A DNA stretch of 64,000 nucleotides, from positions 248,001 through 312,000 of the forward strand of contig JAFTOD010000001.1 of the NCBI GenBank assembly GCA_017451525.1, read 5' to 3'. Below are positions 34,616-44,576 of this stretch, one piece after another. Position numbers and translations under genes: made by a program. Each line of letters starts with the position of its first letter. Position 1 is the stretch's first letter. The notes under the pieces are model-generated. The model saw nothing but the letters and a program-made list of their open reading frames with translations, was not told the origin of the DNA and did no database searches. The stretch comes from Paludibacteraceae bacterium (GTDB taxonomy: Bacteria > Bacteroidota > Bacteroidia > Bacteroidales > Paludibacteraceae).

Positions 34616-35985
34616 AGCCATTTAAGATATATAGTTTGCTATTAGTCAAGAACGAAGCGGATATTATCCGCGAGTCTCTCTTAGCTGCAATGCAATGGAG
34701 CGACAAGGTGATTGTGATGGACAATGGCAGTAAGGATGGCACATGGGATATTGTACAAGAAATGGCCGCACAAGATCCTCATATCGTGGCGTTTATGCAA
34801 TATACTGGCGGTTTTCGCATCGGTTTGCGTGCCAAAGCATTCAGGGCCTTCCGACATGAAATGACGCGCAATGATTGGTGGTGTGTACGACTAGATGCTG
34901 ATGAGTTTTTTAGCGAAGACCCTCGTGCGTTTCTTGCAAAGATTCCAAAGAGGTACAATACAGTCAAAAAGTTAAGTACAGATTATGTTCTCACCAAAGA
35001 GGATATTGAAAGCTACACCTTTACTGGTAATTTCTCTTTTGATCGCCAACATATCACGCATTATCTTCCAGAGAAGCGTAAAGAACGCCGTTTTATGCGG
35101 CATAGTCCGTGGCTCGTCTGGTGTGAGAAATGGCGTTACCCCCATCCAATAGGGCGAACTGCAAAGACATGCATAACAGTAGATCACTACCAATACCGTA
35201 GTCCTCAACAAATGAAAAAGCGTTATATGACGCGCCAACAAGCAAAGAAGGACGGGTGTGGTTCGTTTTTGCACGAGAATGGCAATGATTGGACAGATTA
35301 TTTATGGAGCAATCAGCAGTTAGAACAACAAACCAAACTGCTTCAACATTTATCCCAGCTATTTGCGCAGTCCACAGACATACTTTACCAAAAGCGGAAT
35401 ACGATAAAAGTGGTAGAAGAGGTGTTTGTGGTAAAGTCATTTGCTGTTCCCTCATTCTTTAAGCGACTGATATATACGATATTTCCAAGCAAAGCAAGAC
35501 GATCGTTTATCTATGCACAACGTTTGGGGAATATGACTCCGAAACCTGTCACATATGTAGAAACACATAAAGGAGGATTGTTGCACAAGAGTTATTATAT
35601 CAGCCGTTTATCCCCTTGCACACACGTCTTAAAGGAAGTAATTAAGGATCGTAATTTCCCTCATCGTGACGACATATTTGCTGCTTTTGGACGCTTCACA
35701 GCTCAATTGCATGATCATGGTATATTGCATGCCGACTATTCTATGGGCAATGTATTATTTGAGCCAACAGAGCAAGGAGCAGAATTCCAATTAGTTGACC
35801 TCAACCGAATGCGTTTTGGTCAACGCATCAATTGCAAAAAAGGATGCCAAAACTTCGAGCGTATTGACACCGATACGCATGCTCTTTCGACCATTGCGAA
35901 AGCATACGCTGAAGCACGTGGATTTGATCCAGAGGAATGCGTGCGTTTAGTGCTGAAAATAAGATGGAGAAAACATAAAAAATAA
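34612..35985 (+). CDS. Fusion of GT2 glycosyltransferase and WaaP/InaA-like kinase
   Basis: 457 aa. Residues 1-235 are a GT2 enzyme (SLLLVKNEADIIRESL, VIVMDNGSKDGTWDIV, VRLDADEFF as DxD). Residues about 255-457 are a lipopolysaccharide-kinase-like domain: VVKSFAVPSFFKRLIYTIF, GLLHKSYYISRLS, the catalytic HADYSMGNVLF (H-x-D-x4-N) and the metal-binding LVDLNRMRFG. Both catalytic sets look complete. WaaP-type kinases phosphorylate LPS core heptose or Kdo. The fusion suggests sequential glycosyl transfer and phosphorylation of the same acceptor. No frameshift or linker repeat is seen. Confidence 0.85.
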   Translation: MKPFKIYSLLLVKNEADIIRESLLAAMQWSDKVIVMDNGSKDGTWDIVQEMAAQDPHIVAFMQYTGGFRIGLRAKAFRAFRHEMTRNDWWCVRLDADEFFSEDPRAFLAKIPKRYNTVKKLSTDYVLTKEDIESYTFTGNFSFDRQHITHYLPEKRKERRFMRHSPWLVWCEKWRYPHPIGRTAKTCITVDHYQYRSPQQMKKRYMTRQQAKKDGCGSFLHENGNDWTDYLWSNQQLEQQTKLLQHLSQLFAQSTDILYQKRNTIKVVEEVFVVKSFAVPSFFKRLIYTIFPSKARRSFIYAQRLGNMTPKPVTYVETHKGGLLHKSYYISRLSPCTHVLKEVIKDRNFPHRDDIFAAFGRFTAQLHDHGILHADYSMGNVLFEPTEQGAEFQLVDLNRMRFGQRINCKKGCQNFERIDTDTHALSTIAKAYAEARGFDPEECVRLVLKIRWRKHKK

Positions 35986-35989
35986 AACG

Positions 35990-37294
35990 ATGCAAAATTC
36001 AACCATTATGCAGAATAAATACCTACAAATTGTTGAAAAAATCAACTACTACCTATTTGTGGTTGCAATATGTATGTTACCATTTCCTACACGCATATCC
36101 CTTTATGCATGGGTAATATGGCTCTTTAGTTGGTTGCTTGAGGGGCGCTTTCTTCGCAGAGAAAATTTGAAATGGCATATAGGACTACTGCCTGTCATCC
36201 TGTTTGTAATATGGGTTGTCTGGGAATGTATATCATACATTTGGGCTATCAACAAACTAGATGCTGCAAACATGTTGATACGACACATCTCCTTTATCGG
36301 TATTACGCCACTTGCATTGTGGGGAGTAAATAGCCGTTATAATTGGCTCATGGCAGCTAAATGCTTTGTCGCAAGTTGTATATTATCCTTATTATGCTAT
36401 TCGCTTTATATTCATGTCTTTCAACATTGGTCATATATCGATCAATACCAACATTGGCCAGATTACTTCAGCACTTGGCGTTATTTTGGTGATCAGATTT
36501 CCTATTTCAAACATCGTTTATATTACGGAACTATTTTAAATATAGCCATTGTAGTGTTATTACAAATCAAACATTATAGTCCTCGTACAAATCATAAAAA
36601 TGTTTGGAAAAGACTGCTATTTATTCTGTCCTTAGCAGCTCTAGTAATCGGTATCATTTGGACTGGTTCGCGAGCAAACATGCTCACATTGCTAGTTGTC
36701 TCAGCCGCTGCAATCATCCTTCCACTTAGAGGACGAATACGCTATTTGGTAGCTTCTTTGGTTTGTGTGATGACCATCATGTTTTGCTCATTGTTATTCA
36801 CACTACATCCTAGATTTGAAAAACTACAGATAGAACATATCACAGAACGTGAAACATACTCAATCAGCGAGATAGAACCACGCATTAATATTTGGTATAG
36901 TGCATTGCAAAGACCAGAGGATTATTGGTGGCATGGTGTCGGAGCTGGTGGAAACACAGAATATTTAAAACCTGTTTTTGCTTCACTTAATTGGCAACGT
37001 TTCTATGAGCGCCAATTTAATGCACATAACCAATATTTAGGAGTATTGATTAACCTAGGTATTTTTGCTGCTATATTTTTCTTGCTAATATGGTTGCTTT
37101 TTCCTTGGTGGTACAAAGGTCGAGTACGTCAGTTTGCCATATTGCTTGTACTGGTCATAGGGTTGAATATGTTGACAGAAAATATGCTAGATCGTATTGA
37201 TGGTGTAATAATCACATGTGCGATATTGTTGATAGTGTCTCTGCTAGCACGTGCCAAAAACTTGAAGGATGGTTCGCTTGCCTCTAATCAATAG
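35990..37294 (+). CDS. O-antigen ligase/polymerase-like membrane protein
   Basis: 434 aa, ten to twelve hydrophobic segments. The Wzy_C/WaaL signature region is present: WTGSRANMLTLLV, then a large periplasmic loop with HGVGAGGNTEYL and the conserved HNQYLGVLINLG. WaaL-family enzymes join undecaprenyl-linked glycans to lipid A-core; Wzy polymerases look alike, so the exact role is open. Last gene of the plus-strand envelope block; converges on the sulfatase-fold gene with a 14-bp gap and no obvious terminator. Confidence 0.83.
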   Translation: MQNSTIMQNKYLQIVEKINYYLFVVAICMLPFPTRISLYAWVIWLFSWLLEGRFLRRENLKWHIGLLPVILFVIWVVWECISYIWAINKLDAANMLIRHISFIGITPLALWGVNSRYNWLMAAKCFVASCILSLLCYSLYIHVFQHWSYIDQYQHWPDYFSTWRYFGDQISYFKHRLYYGTILNIAIVVLLQIKHYSPRTNHKNVWKRLLFILSLAALVIGIIWTGSRANMLTLLVVSAAAIILPLRGRIRYLVASLVCVMTIMFCSLLFTLHPRFEKLQIEHITERETYSISEIEPRINIWYSALQRPEDYWWHGVGAGGNTEYLKPVFASLNWQRFYERQFNAHNQYLGVLINLGIFAAIFFLLIWLLFPWWYKGRVRQFAILLVLVIGLNMLTENMLDRIDGVIITCAILLIVSLLARAKNLKDGSLASNQ

Positions 37295-37308
37295 AGGGGA
37301 ACATTTTG

Positions 37309-39129
37309 CTACAAATTCTCAATATCTTCCATTATACATTGCATAATGGCATGTGCTTGTTTGTTTGTTATAGCAGTTGCACCTCTAAGCAATAAATCTG
37401 GCTTGGCATCAATCACTACTGTATCGTGAGGCATTAGCAATGCAAAGCCGTCGTTGAAGGCATAAAACGCAAATTCGGTATGAGTCGTATCTAAGATGTT
37501 TTTGGAGAATTTATAAGAAGAAATATCTATTCCCATTTCATTCAATATGGAAGGGATTAAGTCTATTTGTGAACATAGTGTCGTGACCTCCTTCGTTTGC
37601 TTCAACGCCCCACCTACAATTGCCATTGGTATTTTATACCGTAGCGGATTATCTCTTGTAATACCTTCCGGATAGGGATATCCATGGTCTGAAGACAGTA
37701 TTACGATGGTGTTTTCCCATTGATTACTTTGTTTCAACGAATCTATAAAAATTCCTAGACAACTATCTGTATAGGATATGGAATTTAAATATAGATGCCC
37801 AAATTTATCTGTGGTTGGTATATCAAACGGCTCATGGCTGCTTAAAGTGAGGATGACATCTAAATAGCGTTCGTCTTGTTGAGAAGTATAACGCCGAACT
37901 ATTTCATTAGTAGCTTTATCAAACACAATATGATCTGGTGCCCCCCATTTACTCCACTTTTCTTGTACTGAAAAATCTTTATCTGAGACGCGATTATCAA
38001 ATCCCCCATCAATCAAATACGAACGCATATTGGTAAAGTCCTCATCACCTCCATAATAGAAATGTGATATATAACCTTCTTGTTTTAATGATTTTCCTAT
38101 TTGCGGGAGATTTTTTGATTTTGATGGTACAGTCATCAGTGAACTAGTTGGTTGTCCAGGATATGCACTCATGATTGATACGATTCCTCGATCAGTACGA
38201 TAACTGCTAGAATATGCATTGGAAAAATAGATACCTTCCTTGACAATACGTTGTAGGTTGGGCATAGCAAAAAGTGCATTGGATGAGAAACTTTCCAATA
38301 TAACTAGCACGATATTAGGACGTTGTGTGGAGAGAATTTCTATGTCACCTGTTTTATCCCAACGGTCTATCGGAAGCAGTTCTTGAGTTAATCGCTGCGC
38401 TTCTTCTGTGGACATATAGGTGTATTTCTCTAAATTAAACGTGTTTTCACTTAACGATTCAATGATGTTAAATAGCGGATTGATAGCAGCTTGGTTTAAC
38501 ATCTGATTATTAGAAAAATATACGCGTCCTGTGTTCATTGTACTAACCGTCACACTTCCACGTATAGGCAAGAATAAGAGTGCAGTAATCAGGAGCCACG
38601 CTCCTGTTTGCCATAAACGTGTAGCGAGGCTATGCTCTTGTTGCAGGTTATCCCAGTTTAACCATTTCAAATAAATATATCCACAAGCAATGAACAGCAA
38701 ACAAAAGAGTATCGTAGCTAAAATCCATTGCCACCACACAGCACATGCTAAAACCTCTTGAGGGGATTGCAGGAAGCTAAAGATAGATTTATCCCAATGA
38801 TATCCCCAGAAAGGAAAAGTGCCATTATCTCCAATAACTACAAAGAGAGCAACGCCAAGAATGATTGCTGTAAATGTATGGCTGATATATCGTATTATTT
38901 TGATATCCACCCAGTTGCTTATTAGCATCAGTAATCCAAACACGGCTGTCACATATGATGCCACACTCAAATCTAAGGGGAACGCATGTGCCATTACTTG
39001 CAAACAATCAACAAAAGTAATATCTCCCATCAATTTGTATTGAACGAGCACAAAAACTAATTTTTGCAACTGAAAGAATACTATCCAAAATAGATAGAAC
39101 CTGAGGAATAAAAATAATCTTTGTTTCAT
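37309..39129 (-). CDS. LtaS-like sulfatase-fold phosphotransferase
   Basis: 606 aa. Five N-terminal membrane segments (residues 10-190) and a periplasmic alkaline-phosphatase-superfamily domain (about 265-560): PNIVLVILESFSS (first metal ligand), the nucleophile region SSYRTDRGIVSIMSAYPGQP with Thr, and SSDHGYPY (metal ligands). This is the lipoteichoic-acid-synthase/phosphoethanolamine-transferase arrangement. In a Gram-negative cell the likely job is adding phosphoglycerol or phosphoethanolamine to LPS or another glycan. Its start overlaps the upstream barrel gene by 4 nt. Confidence 0.85.
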   Translation of the reverse strand: MKQRLFLFLRFYLFWIVFFQLQKLVFVLVQYKLMGDITFVDCLQVMAHAFPLDLSVASYVTAVFGLLMLISNWVDIKIIRYISHTFTAIILGVALFVVIGDNGTFPFWGYHWDKSIFSFLQSPQEVLACAVWWQWILATILFCLLFIACGYIYLKWLNWDNLQQEHSLATRLWQTGAWLLITALLFLPIRGSVTVSTMNTGRVYFSNNQMLNQAAINPLFNIIESLSENTFNLEKYTYMSTEEAQRLTQELLPIDRWDKTGDIEILSTQRPNIVLVILESFSSNALFAMPNLQRIVKEGIYFSNAYSSSYRTDRGIVSIMSAYPGQPTSSLMTVPSKSKNLPQIGKSLKQEGYISHFYYGGDEDFTNMRSYLIDGGFDNRVSDKDFSVQEKWSKWGAPDHIVFDKATNEIVRRYTSQQDERYLDVILTLSSHEPFDIPTTDKFGHLYLNSISYTDSCLGIFIDSLKQSNQWENTIVILSSDHGYPYPEGITRDNPLRYKIPMAIVGGALKQTKEVTTLCSQIDLIPSILNEMGIDISSYKFSKNILDTTHTEFAFYAFNDGFALLMPHDTVVIDAKPDLLLRGATAITNKQAHAIMQCIMEDIENL

Positions 39130-41531
39130 GGAAGTTCAATCGTATAGGTAGCTAATAAACCAACAGGAATATCCATAATCATCGAGGCGCGATGTGCATA
39201 AGGGATATCTTGTACAAAGGACATTTCCGCCAAATCATGACAGAAATCCCACATATTGTAGCATTCAATATTTAATCGCATCGGTATGTCGCGCACCTGC
39301 CATTTTCCCTGTATATGCAAATCAATATTATATTTTGCACAATGCCGTTTACCAAAATTACCATCCGTAGGATTAGTACCACGTGATTCTTTAGGAAGTA
39401 TGCTCACTTGGTTGTTGTTCGCATAATACATGTAATCTGTAAATGGTTTACCATCAGTCCATTTCACAGTCATACCTGCTTGCAACCACTCGCAAATATT
39501 ATATGCCAAATAGAAACGACAAACATACCCCTTATCCAAATTATATCTGCCTACTCCGCGATGTTCACTACCTTGATTATCAATCACATTCGAAGTGTTT
39601 GGATTAGCTGTGGTTTCTGACAAGACCCCTAGATTGTTGGTTTGAAAGCCATTGCCCAACCCACAATAGCCACTGGCTTGCATTGATTGCCAACTCACAC
39701 TTACTAGCACCTTTCTTCCTGTATAAGTATAGCGTGTCAATTGCGAGAAATAATAAGGCGAGTTCATCAACCAATTATTTCCAAAAACAGGAGCTACTCC
39801 TACCTCATATTCCTGTATACCTCCATTTAGATAAAAGACACCCACTCCATTATAATCTTGGTAGTATCCATAGTCTTCAGGAGCACCTAAGTAATTGGTA
39901 TGCCAAGCATTAAAGAACTTTTTGTAACTTTGTTGCAGCACAATCTCATGCTTACCAAAATGCAAGTGAATGGGGATATCTAGTTCTAGATATGAAGTCT
40001 GCAACAAACCTTTTTTGTAATGATGGTACTTTCCGCCCGTCGTTGCATACAATTCATCCGTTCTGGCATAATACACATTGGCATTCATATAATCATCCGA
40101 GAAATAACGCAATTGATCCACCGTATATGGCATACGCTCATGAGACAATGAAACGCCCATTTCAAACCATTTACATGGGTGTAGATCTAAATTGATGCCT
40201 GCTTGTATGTTGCCGTTGACCTTACTCTTGTTGCGGAGCAAAATGGCATCTAAAGTAATATCTAAGTGGGCATTCAAACTCAATTTTTCATTCATATCAT
40301 AGTGGGCTTTCAACCCAAAAGTATTTTCCAACAGTCCGCCTGTATATGCATTACTTTCCCACTCGTAGCGATACAAGTCTTTCGCATGCTCATCAATAGG
40401 AGATTGCATGTAAACCACATTGGTAAAGTGCTGATTCTTTGGTTTAAAATGAATCATTGAGTTATAAGCATCCACATGAACGCTTAACCAATCCGTCAAA
40501 GATTGGTTGTAGTTCACCGCCCAGCTTAGTTCATGAGTATTACCATCCGCAATCCACGGATCAAAGCTCTCGCCGTCTTGATCCAAAATGTTTTTGCTGA
40601 ATTCTTGATTTGAATGCAATACCGTATTTGTTGACCAGTTCAAACCCGTCGTTAGATGCTTACCTCTAGCATAGAGCATACCCGAATAGTTTTTATGGTC
40701 ATACACCTCATTATAGTTATACAGCAATTCGCTACCGCCATCTTCTCTTCCTGAAAAATTCATTCGATAGCCTAAATAATCAAATACAGAATTAGTACAA
40801 ATGGGTAATTGTCCATCTGCCTGAACCTTATAATAATCTGCTTGATACAGCGGATTATCCAAAATCAGACCTTGATGATTTTCACGAGTAATATTTCGCT
40901 GTCCGTATGCGGCATAGATATGTTGTCTATATCCTTTCCCTTGCGTATCTTTAATCGTATATGCCGCATCCAGCGTACCTGCACCCGTCAGGTGCCTACG
41001 AGCGGTAATATGCTTATATGTATCTGCACTCTCCATCGGAGAACGGTGCATAATATTAAAAATCGCAGCAGTCCCCCATGCAGGTTCTCCATTGCCTAAT
41101 TGCCCTGTATTGTAGGTCGCTTGCACGTAATCGCGGCTTGTAGAATCCAATGAAAAATACAACTGCGAAGTGTGCGTATTAATACACAAGTTATATTGCT
41201 GCATATTTGGTACATACAACGAACTACCAGCTTGAAAACGATCATCCGTTCGCATTCCATCTATATAATAACGATTAGCAGTCGAAGGCAATCCTTCTAC
41301 CGCAATAGCTAATCTTTCTGGTATCCACCACTGACCGTAAGTAGTCGTTTCTGCAATCGTATGATCGGAAAATGCTTCCAAATAATATATCAAATCACTA
41401 CGATGATACCATTCTCTAAAGAATTCAGTAGGAACTTCACTCTCCCCAGACATCTTAGTATGTACTGGATTCTGCGCAAACAGTATCGGTGTCGCTATTG
41501 CTAACAAGAATATTGCAACATAGTGTCTCAT
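39126..41531 (-). CDS. TonB-dependent-receptor-like outer-membrane protein
   Basis: 801 aa with a signal peptide (MRHYVAIFLLAIATPILFA). The mature N-terminus (about 50-140) looks like a reduced plug: IPERLAIAVEGLPSTANRYY then IDGMRTDDRFQAGSSLYVP. The rest is aromatic-rich beta strands ending in LLATYTIELP. No TonB box or carboxypeptidase-like domain is visible. It may be a diverged TonB-dependent transporter or a plugless barrel. Co-translated with the LtaS-like gene and 1 bp after the OMP gene, so the three probably serve one envelope function. Confidence 0.65.
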   Translation of the reverse strand: MRHYVAIFLLAIATPILFAQNPVHTKMSGESEVPTEFFREWYHRSDLIYYLEAFSDHTIAETTTYGQWWIPERLAIAVEGLPSTANRYYIDGMRTDDRFQAGSSLYVPNMQQYNLCINTHTSQLYFSLDSTSRDYVQATYNTGQLGNGEPAWGTAAIFNIMHRSPMESADTYKHITARRHLTGAGTLDAAYTIKDTQGKGYRQHIYAAYGQRNITRENHQGLILDNPLYQADYYKVQADGQLPICTNSVFDYLGYRMNFSGREDGGSELLYNYNEVYDHKNYSGMLYARGKHLTTGLNWSTNTVLHSNQEFSKNILDQDGESFDPWIADGNTHELSWAVNYNQSLTDWLSVHVDAYNSMIHFKPKNQHFTNVVYMQSPIDEHAKDLYRYEWESNAYTGGLLENTFGLKAHYDMNEKLSLNAHLDITLDAILLRNKSKVNGNIQAGINLDLHPCKWFEMGVSLSHERMPYTVDQLRYFSDDYMNANVYYARTDELYATTGGKYHHYKKGLLQTSYLELDIPIHLHFGKHEIVLQQSYKKFFNAWHTNYLGAPEDYGYYQDYNGVGVFYLNGGIQEYEVGVAPVFGNNWLMNSPYYFSQLTRYTYTGRKVLVSVSWQSMQASGYCGLGNGFQTNNLGVLSETTANPNTSNVIDNQGSEHRGVGRYNLDKGYVCRFYLAYNICEWLQAGMTVKWTDGKPFTDYMYYANNNQVSILPKESRGTNPTDGNFGKRHCAKYNIDLHIQGKWQVRDIPMRLNIECYNMWDFCHDLAEMSFVQDIPYAHRASMIMDIPVGLLATYTIELP

Positions 41532-41532
41532 C

Positions 41533-42435
41533 TTATTTCTTTTTCAGTATATCTATATGATACGCCAATCCCACACGCGCCATATGAAACGGATAATCCT
41601 TAATACCATATTGATACTCCACGTAAGGCTCAAATCCTTTGGTATGTCCGCTCAAGCGTCCTTTAATAATCATCGGACGGTCGCCCATATTCTCCCAACC
41701 CACATAACCACTCCAAGTGGTACGAAACGATACATACTGCGACTTCACCAACATCTGCAAACCATACATCACCGCATCATTTTGCCTGCCATTATCCGTC
41801 TGCCAACACAAGAATCCTGCCGAACCTGCCACGCGCAACTCCACACCTCTCGCCTCATCGCCTTTTCGCCTCATCGCCTCATTACCTAAATACCATGACT
41901 TACCCAATGACAAGTCCATAAAGTAACCAGGACAATCATAATGTCTTGCCAATTCGTATTGCCCACCACTTGCACTCTTGCAAGCAGCACGCAATGCGAT
42001 ATCAGGTGCCCATTTCCTATCGCGCAAGATTTGTATGTCGGTTGAGAAATACGCATCGCCTGCTCCATGTCCTCGTCCTGCCAACGAGTCTGGAATACGA
42101 CATGTTGTCATACGTTCTGGCGTCATCTCGTACCACTCCATCACGGGCATCCAAATAGTCAAGTTTACCCGATCGGTAAACAAAGGAACGTGTACGCGCG
42201 CGAACACATCCGTAGTTATATCCCCCTGATAACCAAAATAACCATCTCCCGCTACTTCTACGCGGAGATGGTTTTGCACACGGCCATCCAACATATCTGG
42301 TACAGGAAAAGCATTCGGCCCGAAGTACGCAGGCGCAATACCTGTTTCCTCACGCAAGTTGGGCTTATCTATTGGCACAAGCGCCGAAGCGCTTGTACAA
42401 ATGATTAATAATATGCTTATCAAGCAAAATCTCAT
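41533..42435 (-). CDS. Outer-membrane beta-barrel protein of unknown function
   Basis: 300 aa, signal peptide [18 protein letters not shown]. The mature part has alternating strands and ends [18 protein letters not shown], as in small barrels; [14 protein letters not shown] near the N-terminus is distinctive but I cannot name the family. The signal-peptide codons contain a hairpin AGCGC-TTCG-GCGCT, and residues around [13 protein letters not shown] are encoded by an 8-bp tandem array. Its start overlaps the dnaJ stop by 4 nt. Confidence 0.65.
   Translation of the reverse strand: MRFCLISILLIICTSASALVPIDKPNLREETGIAPAYFGPNAFPVPDMLDGRVQNHLRVEVAGDGYFGYQGDITTDVFARVHVPLFTDRVNLTIWMPVMEWYEMTPERMTTCRIPDSLAGRGHGAGDAYFSTDIQILRDRKWAPDIALRAACKSASGGQYELARHYDCPGYFMDLSLGKSWYLGNEAMRRKGDEARGVELRVAGSAGFLCWQTDNGRQNDAVMYGLQMLVKSQYVSFRTTWSGYVGWENMGDRPMIIKGRLSGHTKGFEPYVEYQYGIKDYPFHMARVGLAYHIDILKKK
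41851..41882. repeat. 8-bp tandem array inside the OMP gene
   Basis: CGCCTCAT, CGCCTTTT, CGCCTCAT, CGCCTCAT on the plus strand, encoding part of [13 protein letters not shown] on the minus strand. The frame is preserved although the unit is not a multiple of three. Confidence 0.8.
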
Positions 42436-43589
42436 CCGAACAGATTCTTAAAGAAATTCTTCTTATCGCTACTGCCAGGACGAACATTCTCGCTCTTTTG
42501 CAGTTGCTCAATCATCTTCTTCTCGTCCTTATTGAGGTGCTCTGGAATATACACACCCACGTTAATCAGCATATCGCCTGTGCCGTATTGGCGGGCATAT
42601 TGGTCTATCATTGGCAGACCTTTTCCTCTCATTCTCAGCACCTTACCAGGTTGTGTTCCAGGGGTGATGGTGATCTTTGCCTCGCCTTGCAGGGTTGGTA
42701 TCTGCACTTGTCCGCCCAAGATTGCAGTCGGCATATCCAGCAGCAAGTTATACACCAAGTCACTTCCATCGCGCAAGAAATCCTTATGCTCTTCTTCCTC
42801 GATAAGCACCAGCAAATCGCCGTTCACACCACCGTGAGGAGCCGCATTACCCTTGCCTTGCACAGGTATCTGCATGCCACCAGCCACACCCGCAGGGATA
42901 TGAATTTCGATGATTTCCTCCTCGCGAACCACACCTTCGCCTTGGCAGTGTGTACACTTATTCTTGATAATCTTGCCCTCGCCATGGCAGGTCGGACACT
43001 CATTTTGCACCTGCATCATACCGAAGATACTGCGCTGCGCACTCACCACACGTCCCGAACCTTTACATGTTGGACATGTCTCCACGTTGCCGTCCGCGCT
43101 GCCTGTGCCGTTGCAACTCTTGCAGTTCACCATTTTCTTCACCTTGATTTTCTTGTCCACACCTGTGGCAATCTCCTCCAAGGTTACTTTCACACGAACA
43201 CGCAAGTCGCTACCTCTACGCACACGCTGACCGCCACCACGACTGCCGCCACCGAAGAAACTGGAGAATCCTCCGCCGCCCATGCCCCATTCGGAGAAGA
43301 GGTCACCAAACTGCGAGAAGATATCTTCCATGTTCATGCCGCCGCCACTGAAGCCAGCACCACCCATACCTGCATGACCGAACTGATCATAGCGTTGGCG
43401 TTTCTGCGGGTCTGACAGCACTTCGTATGCCTCGGCTGCCTCCTTGAATTTCTCCTCAGCTGCCTTGTCACCTGGATTCTTGTCAGGATGATACTTTACC
43501 GCCATCTTGCGGTAAGCCTTCTTTATCTCGTCTGCTGTCGCGGTCTTACCCACGCCAAGCACTTCATAATAATCTCTTTTCTCTGCCAT
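42432..43589 (-). CDS. dnaJ: Chaperone protein DnaJ
   Basis: 385 aa. Co-chaperone that stimulates DnaK. J domain with the HPD motif (YHPDKNPGD), a Gly/Phe-rich region (about 75-125), four zinc-binding repeats ([32 protein letters not shown]) and the C-terminal substrate-binding domains. Length and order are standard. grpE is 4 bp upstream; the unrelated barrel gene overlaps its stop. Confidence 0.97.
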   Translation of the reverse strand: MAEKRDYYEVLGVGKTATADEIKKAYRKMAVKYHPDKNPGDKAAEEKFKEAAEAYEVLSDPQKRQRYDQFGHAGMGGAGFSGGGMNMEDIFSQFGDLFSEWGMGGGGFSSFFGGGSRGGGQRVRRGSDLRVRVKVTLEEIATGVDKKIKVKKMVNCKSCNGTGSADGNVETCPTCKGSGRVVSAQRSIFGMMQVQNECPTCHGEGKIIKNKCTHCQGEGVVREEEIIEIHIPAGVAGGMQIPVQGKGNAAPHGGVNGDLLVLIEEEEHKDFLRDGSDLVYNLLLDMPTAILGGQVQIPTLQGEAKITITPGTQPGKVLRMRGKGLPMIDQYARQYGTGDMLINVGVYIPEHLNKDEKKMIEQLQKSENVRPGSSDKKNFFKNLFG

Positions 43590-43593
43590 AATC

Positions 43594-44190
43594 TTATTCT
43601 CCTACGACTACTTTCGCAAAGCGAATCACTTTTTCGCCCAAGGTGTATCCTTTTTGTGTACAATCGATTACTTTACCTTTTTTGTCTTCGCCTGCTGCAA
43701 AAGTGGTAATTGCCTCGTGCAAATCGGTATTAAAATCAGCATCGGTTGTATCAATTACTTTCACGTCGTTTGCCGCTAAGAAACCGATAAACTTATTGTA
43801 AATCAATTCAATACCTTGACGAACTGCCTCAATGTCATCGGTCTTTGCCATCGCATCTTTGGCGCGTTCAAAGTCATCAACAAGGGGCAGCATATCTTTG
43901 AAGATACGCTCACCAGCGGTAGTCATCAATTCCAGTTTCTCTTTGTTGGTACGGCGACGGAAGTTGTCAAATTCTGCCATTTGGCGCAGTTTCAGGTCTT
44001 CCAACTCTGCCACGCGTGCCTCCAATTCTGCCACTTTGGCTTGCAGCATTTCAGTCTCTGACACTTCTTCAGTTTGTACACTCTCAGTATTCTCTACTTC
44101 CACCTTTCCGTTTTCAGTTTGCACATTTAAGTTTTCCTGTTGATTTTCAACAGGTTGCTCTACTTGTTTTTTATCTTTATTCTTTTTCAT
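43594..44190 (-). CDS. grpE: Nucleotide exchange factor GrpE
   Basis: 198 aa from the ATG at 44190 ([12 protein letters not shown]). The acidic, Gln/Glu-rich N-terminal tail leads into a long coiled coil ([20 protein letters not shown]) and the GrpE signature [11 protein letters not shown], then the C-terminal beta domain ending in [18 protein letters not shown]. First gene of the grpE-dnaJ-envelope unit. I do not find a consensus promoter upstream; heat-shock control by another route is possible. Confidence 0.95.
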   Translation of the reverse strand: MKKNKDKKQVEQPVENQQENLNVQTENGKVEVENTESVQTEEVSETEMLQAKVAELEARVAELEDLKLRQMAEFDNFRRRTNKEKLELMTTAGERIFKDMLPLVDDFERAKDAMAKTDDIEAVRQGIELIYNKFIGFLAANDVKVIDTTDADFNTDLHEAITTFAAGEDKKGKVIDCTQKGYTLGEKVIRFAKVVVGE

Positions 44191-44363
44191 AATCAAATTT
44201 TATTACTACGTAATAGTTTATTACAATCTCCGTGCCATAGCAAATCCGACTGCCATTATGGCAGAATTAATCATAACCCACCACTTGCAGCTTGCGCACA
44301 CAGCAAACTTTATCACTAATCACTTATAGTTCATAATTTACACTTATCTTCCCGCTATCAACT
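44191..44363 (-). other. grpE upstream region
   Basis: No gene. It holds the palindrome CTGCCAT-T-ATGGCAG (44251-44265) about 60 bp upstream of the grpE start, A/T-rich sequence, and no TAnnTTTG element that I can place convincingly. The palindrome could be an operator for chaperone expression. Confidence 0.35.
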
Positions 44364-44422
44364 ACGGTAGATATACGGTTGATATACGGTTGATATACGG
44401 TACATACACAGTAGATATACGG
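44364..44422. repeat. 11-bp tandem array, six units
   Basis: ACGG recurs at 44364, 44375, 44386, 44397 and 44419, with the variant ACAG at 44408: an exact 11-bp period in units GTTGATATACG. It lies midway between the divergent grpE and the gene at 44577. Confidence 0.9.
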
Positions 44423-44512
44423 TACATTAGTATATTTATACCGTAGGAACATCGTATATATCATATAATTACGATATTTTTACTCAAAAACAAAAATATA
44501 CCTCAATTTATT

Positions 44513-44542
44513 TTGCCATCTCACAATTTTTCACTACCTTTG
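44513..44542 (+). promoter_or_regulatory. Promoter of the 115-aa orphan gene
   Basis: TTG (44513-44515), 19 nt, TACCTTTG (44535-44542). Confidence 0.7.
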
Positions 44543-44576
44543 CCCTCATAATTCAAAATTCATAATCAACATTACC

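Noticed and set aside
42498-43415. 305-codon plus-strand frame opposite dnaJ
   Set aside because: Shadow of the dnaJ zinc-finger region; no independent support.
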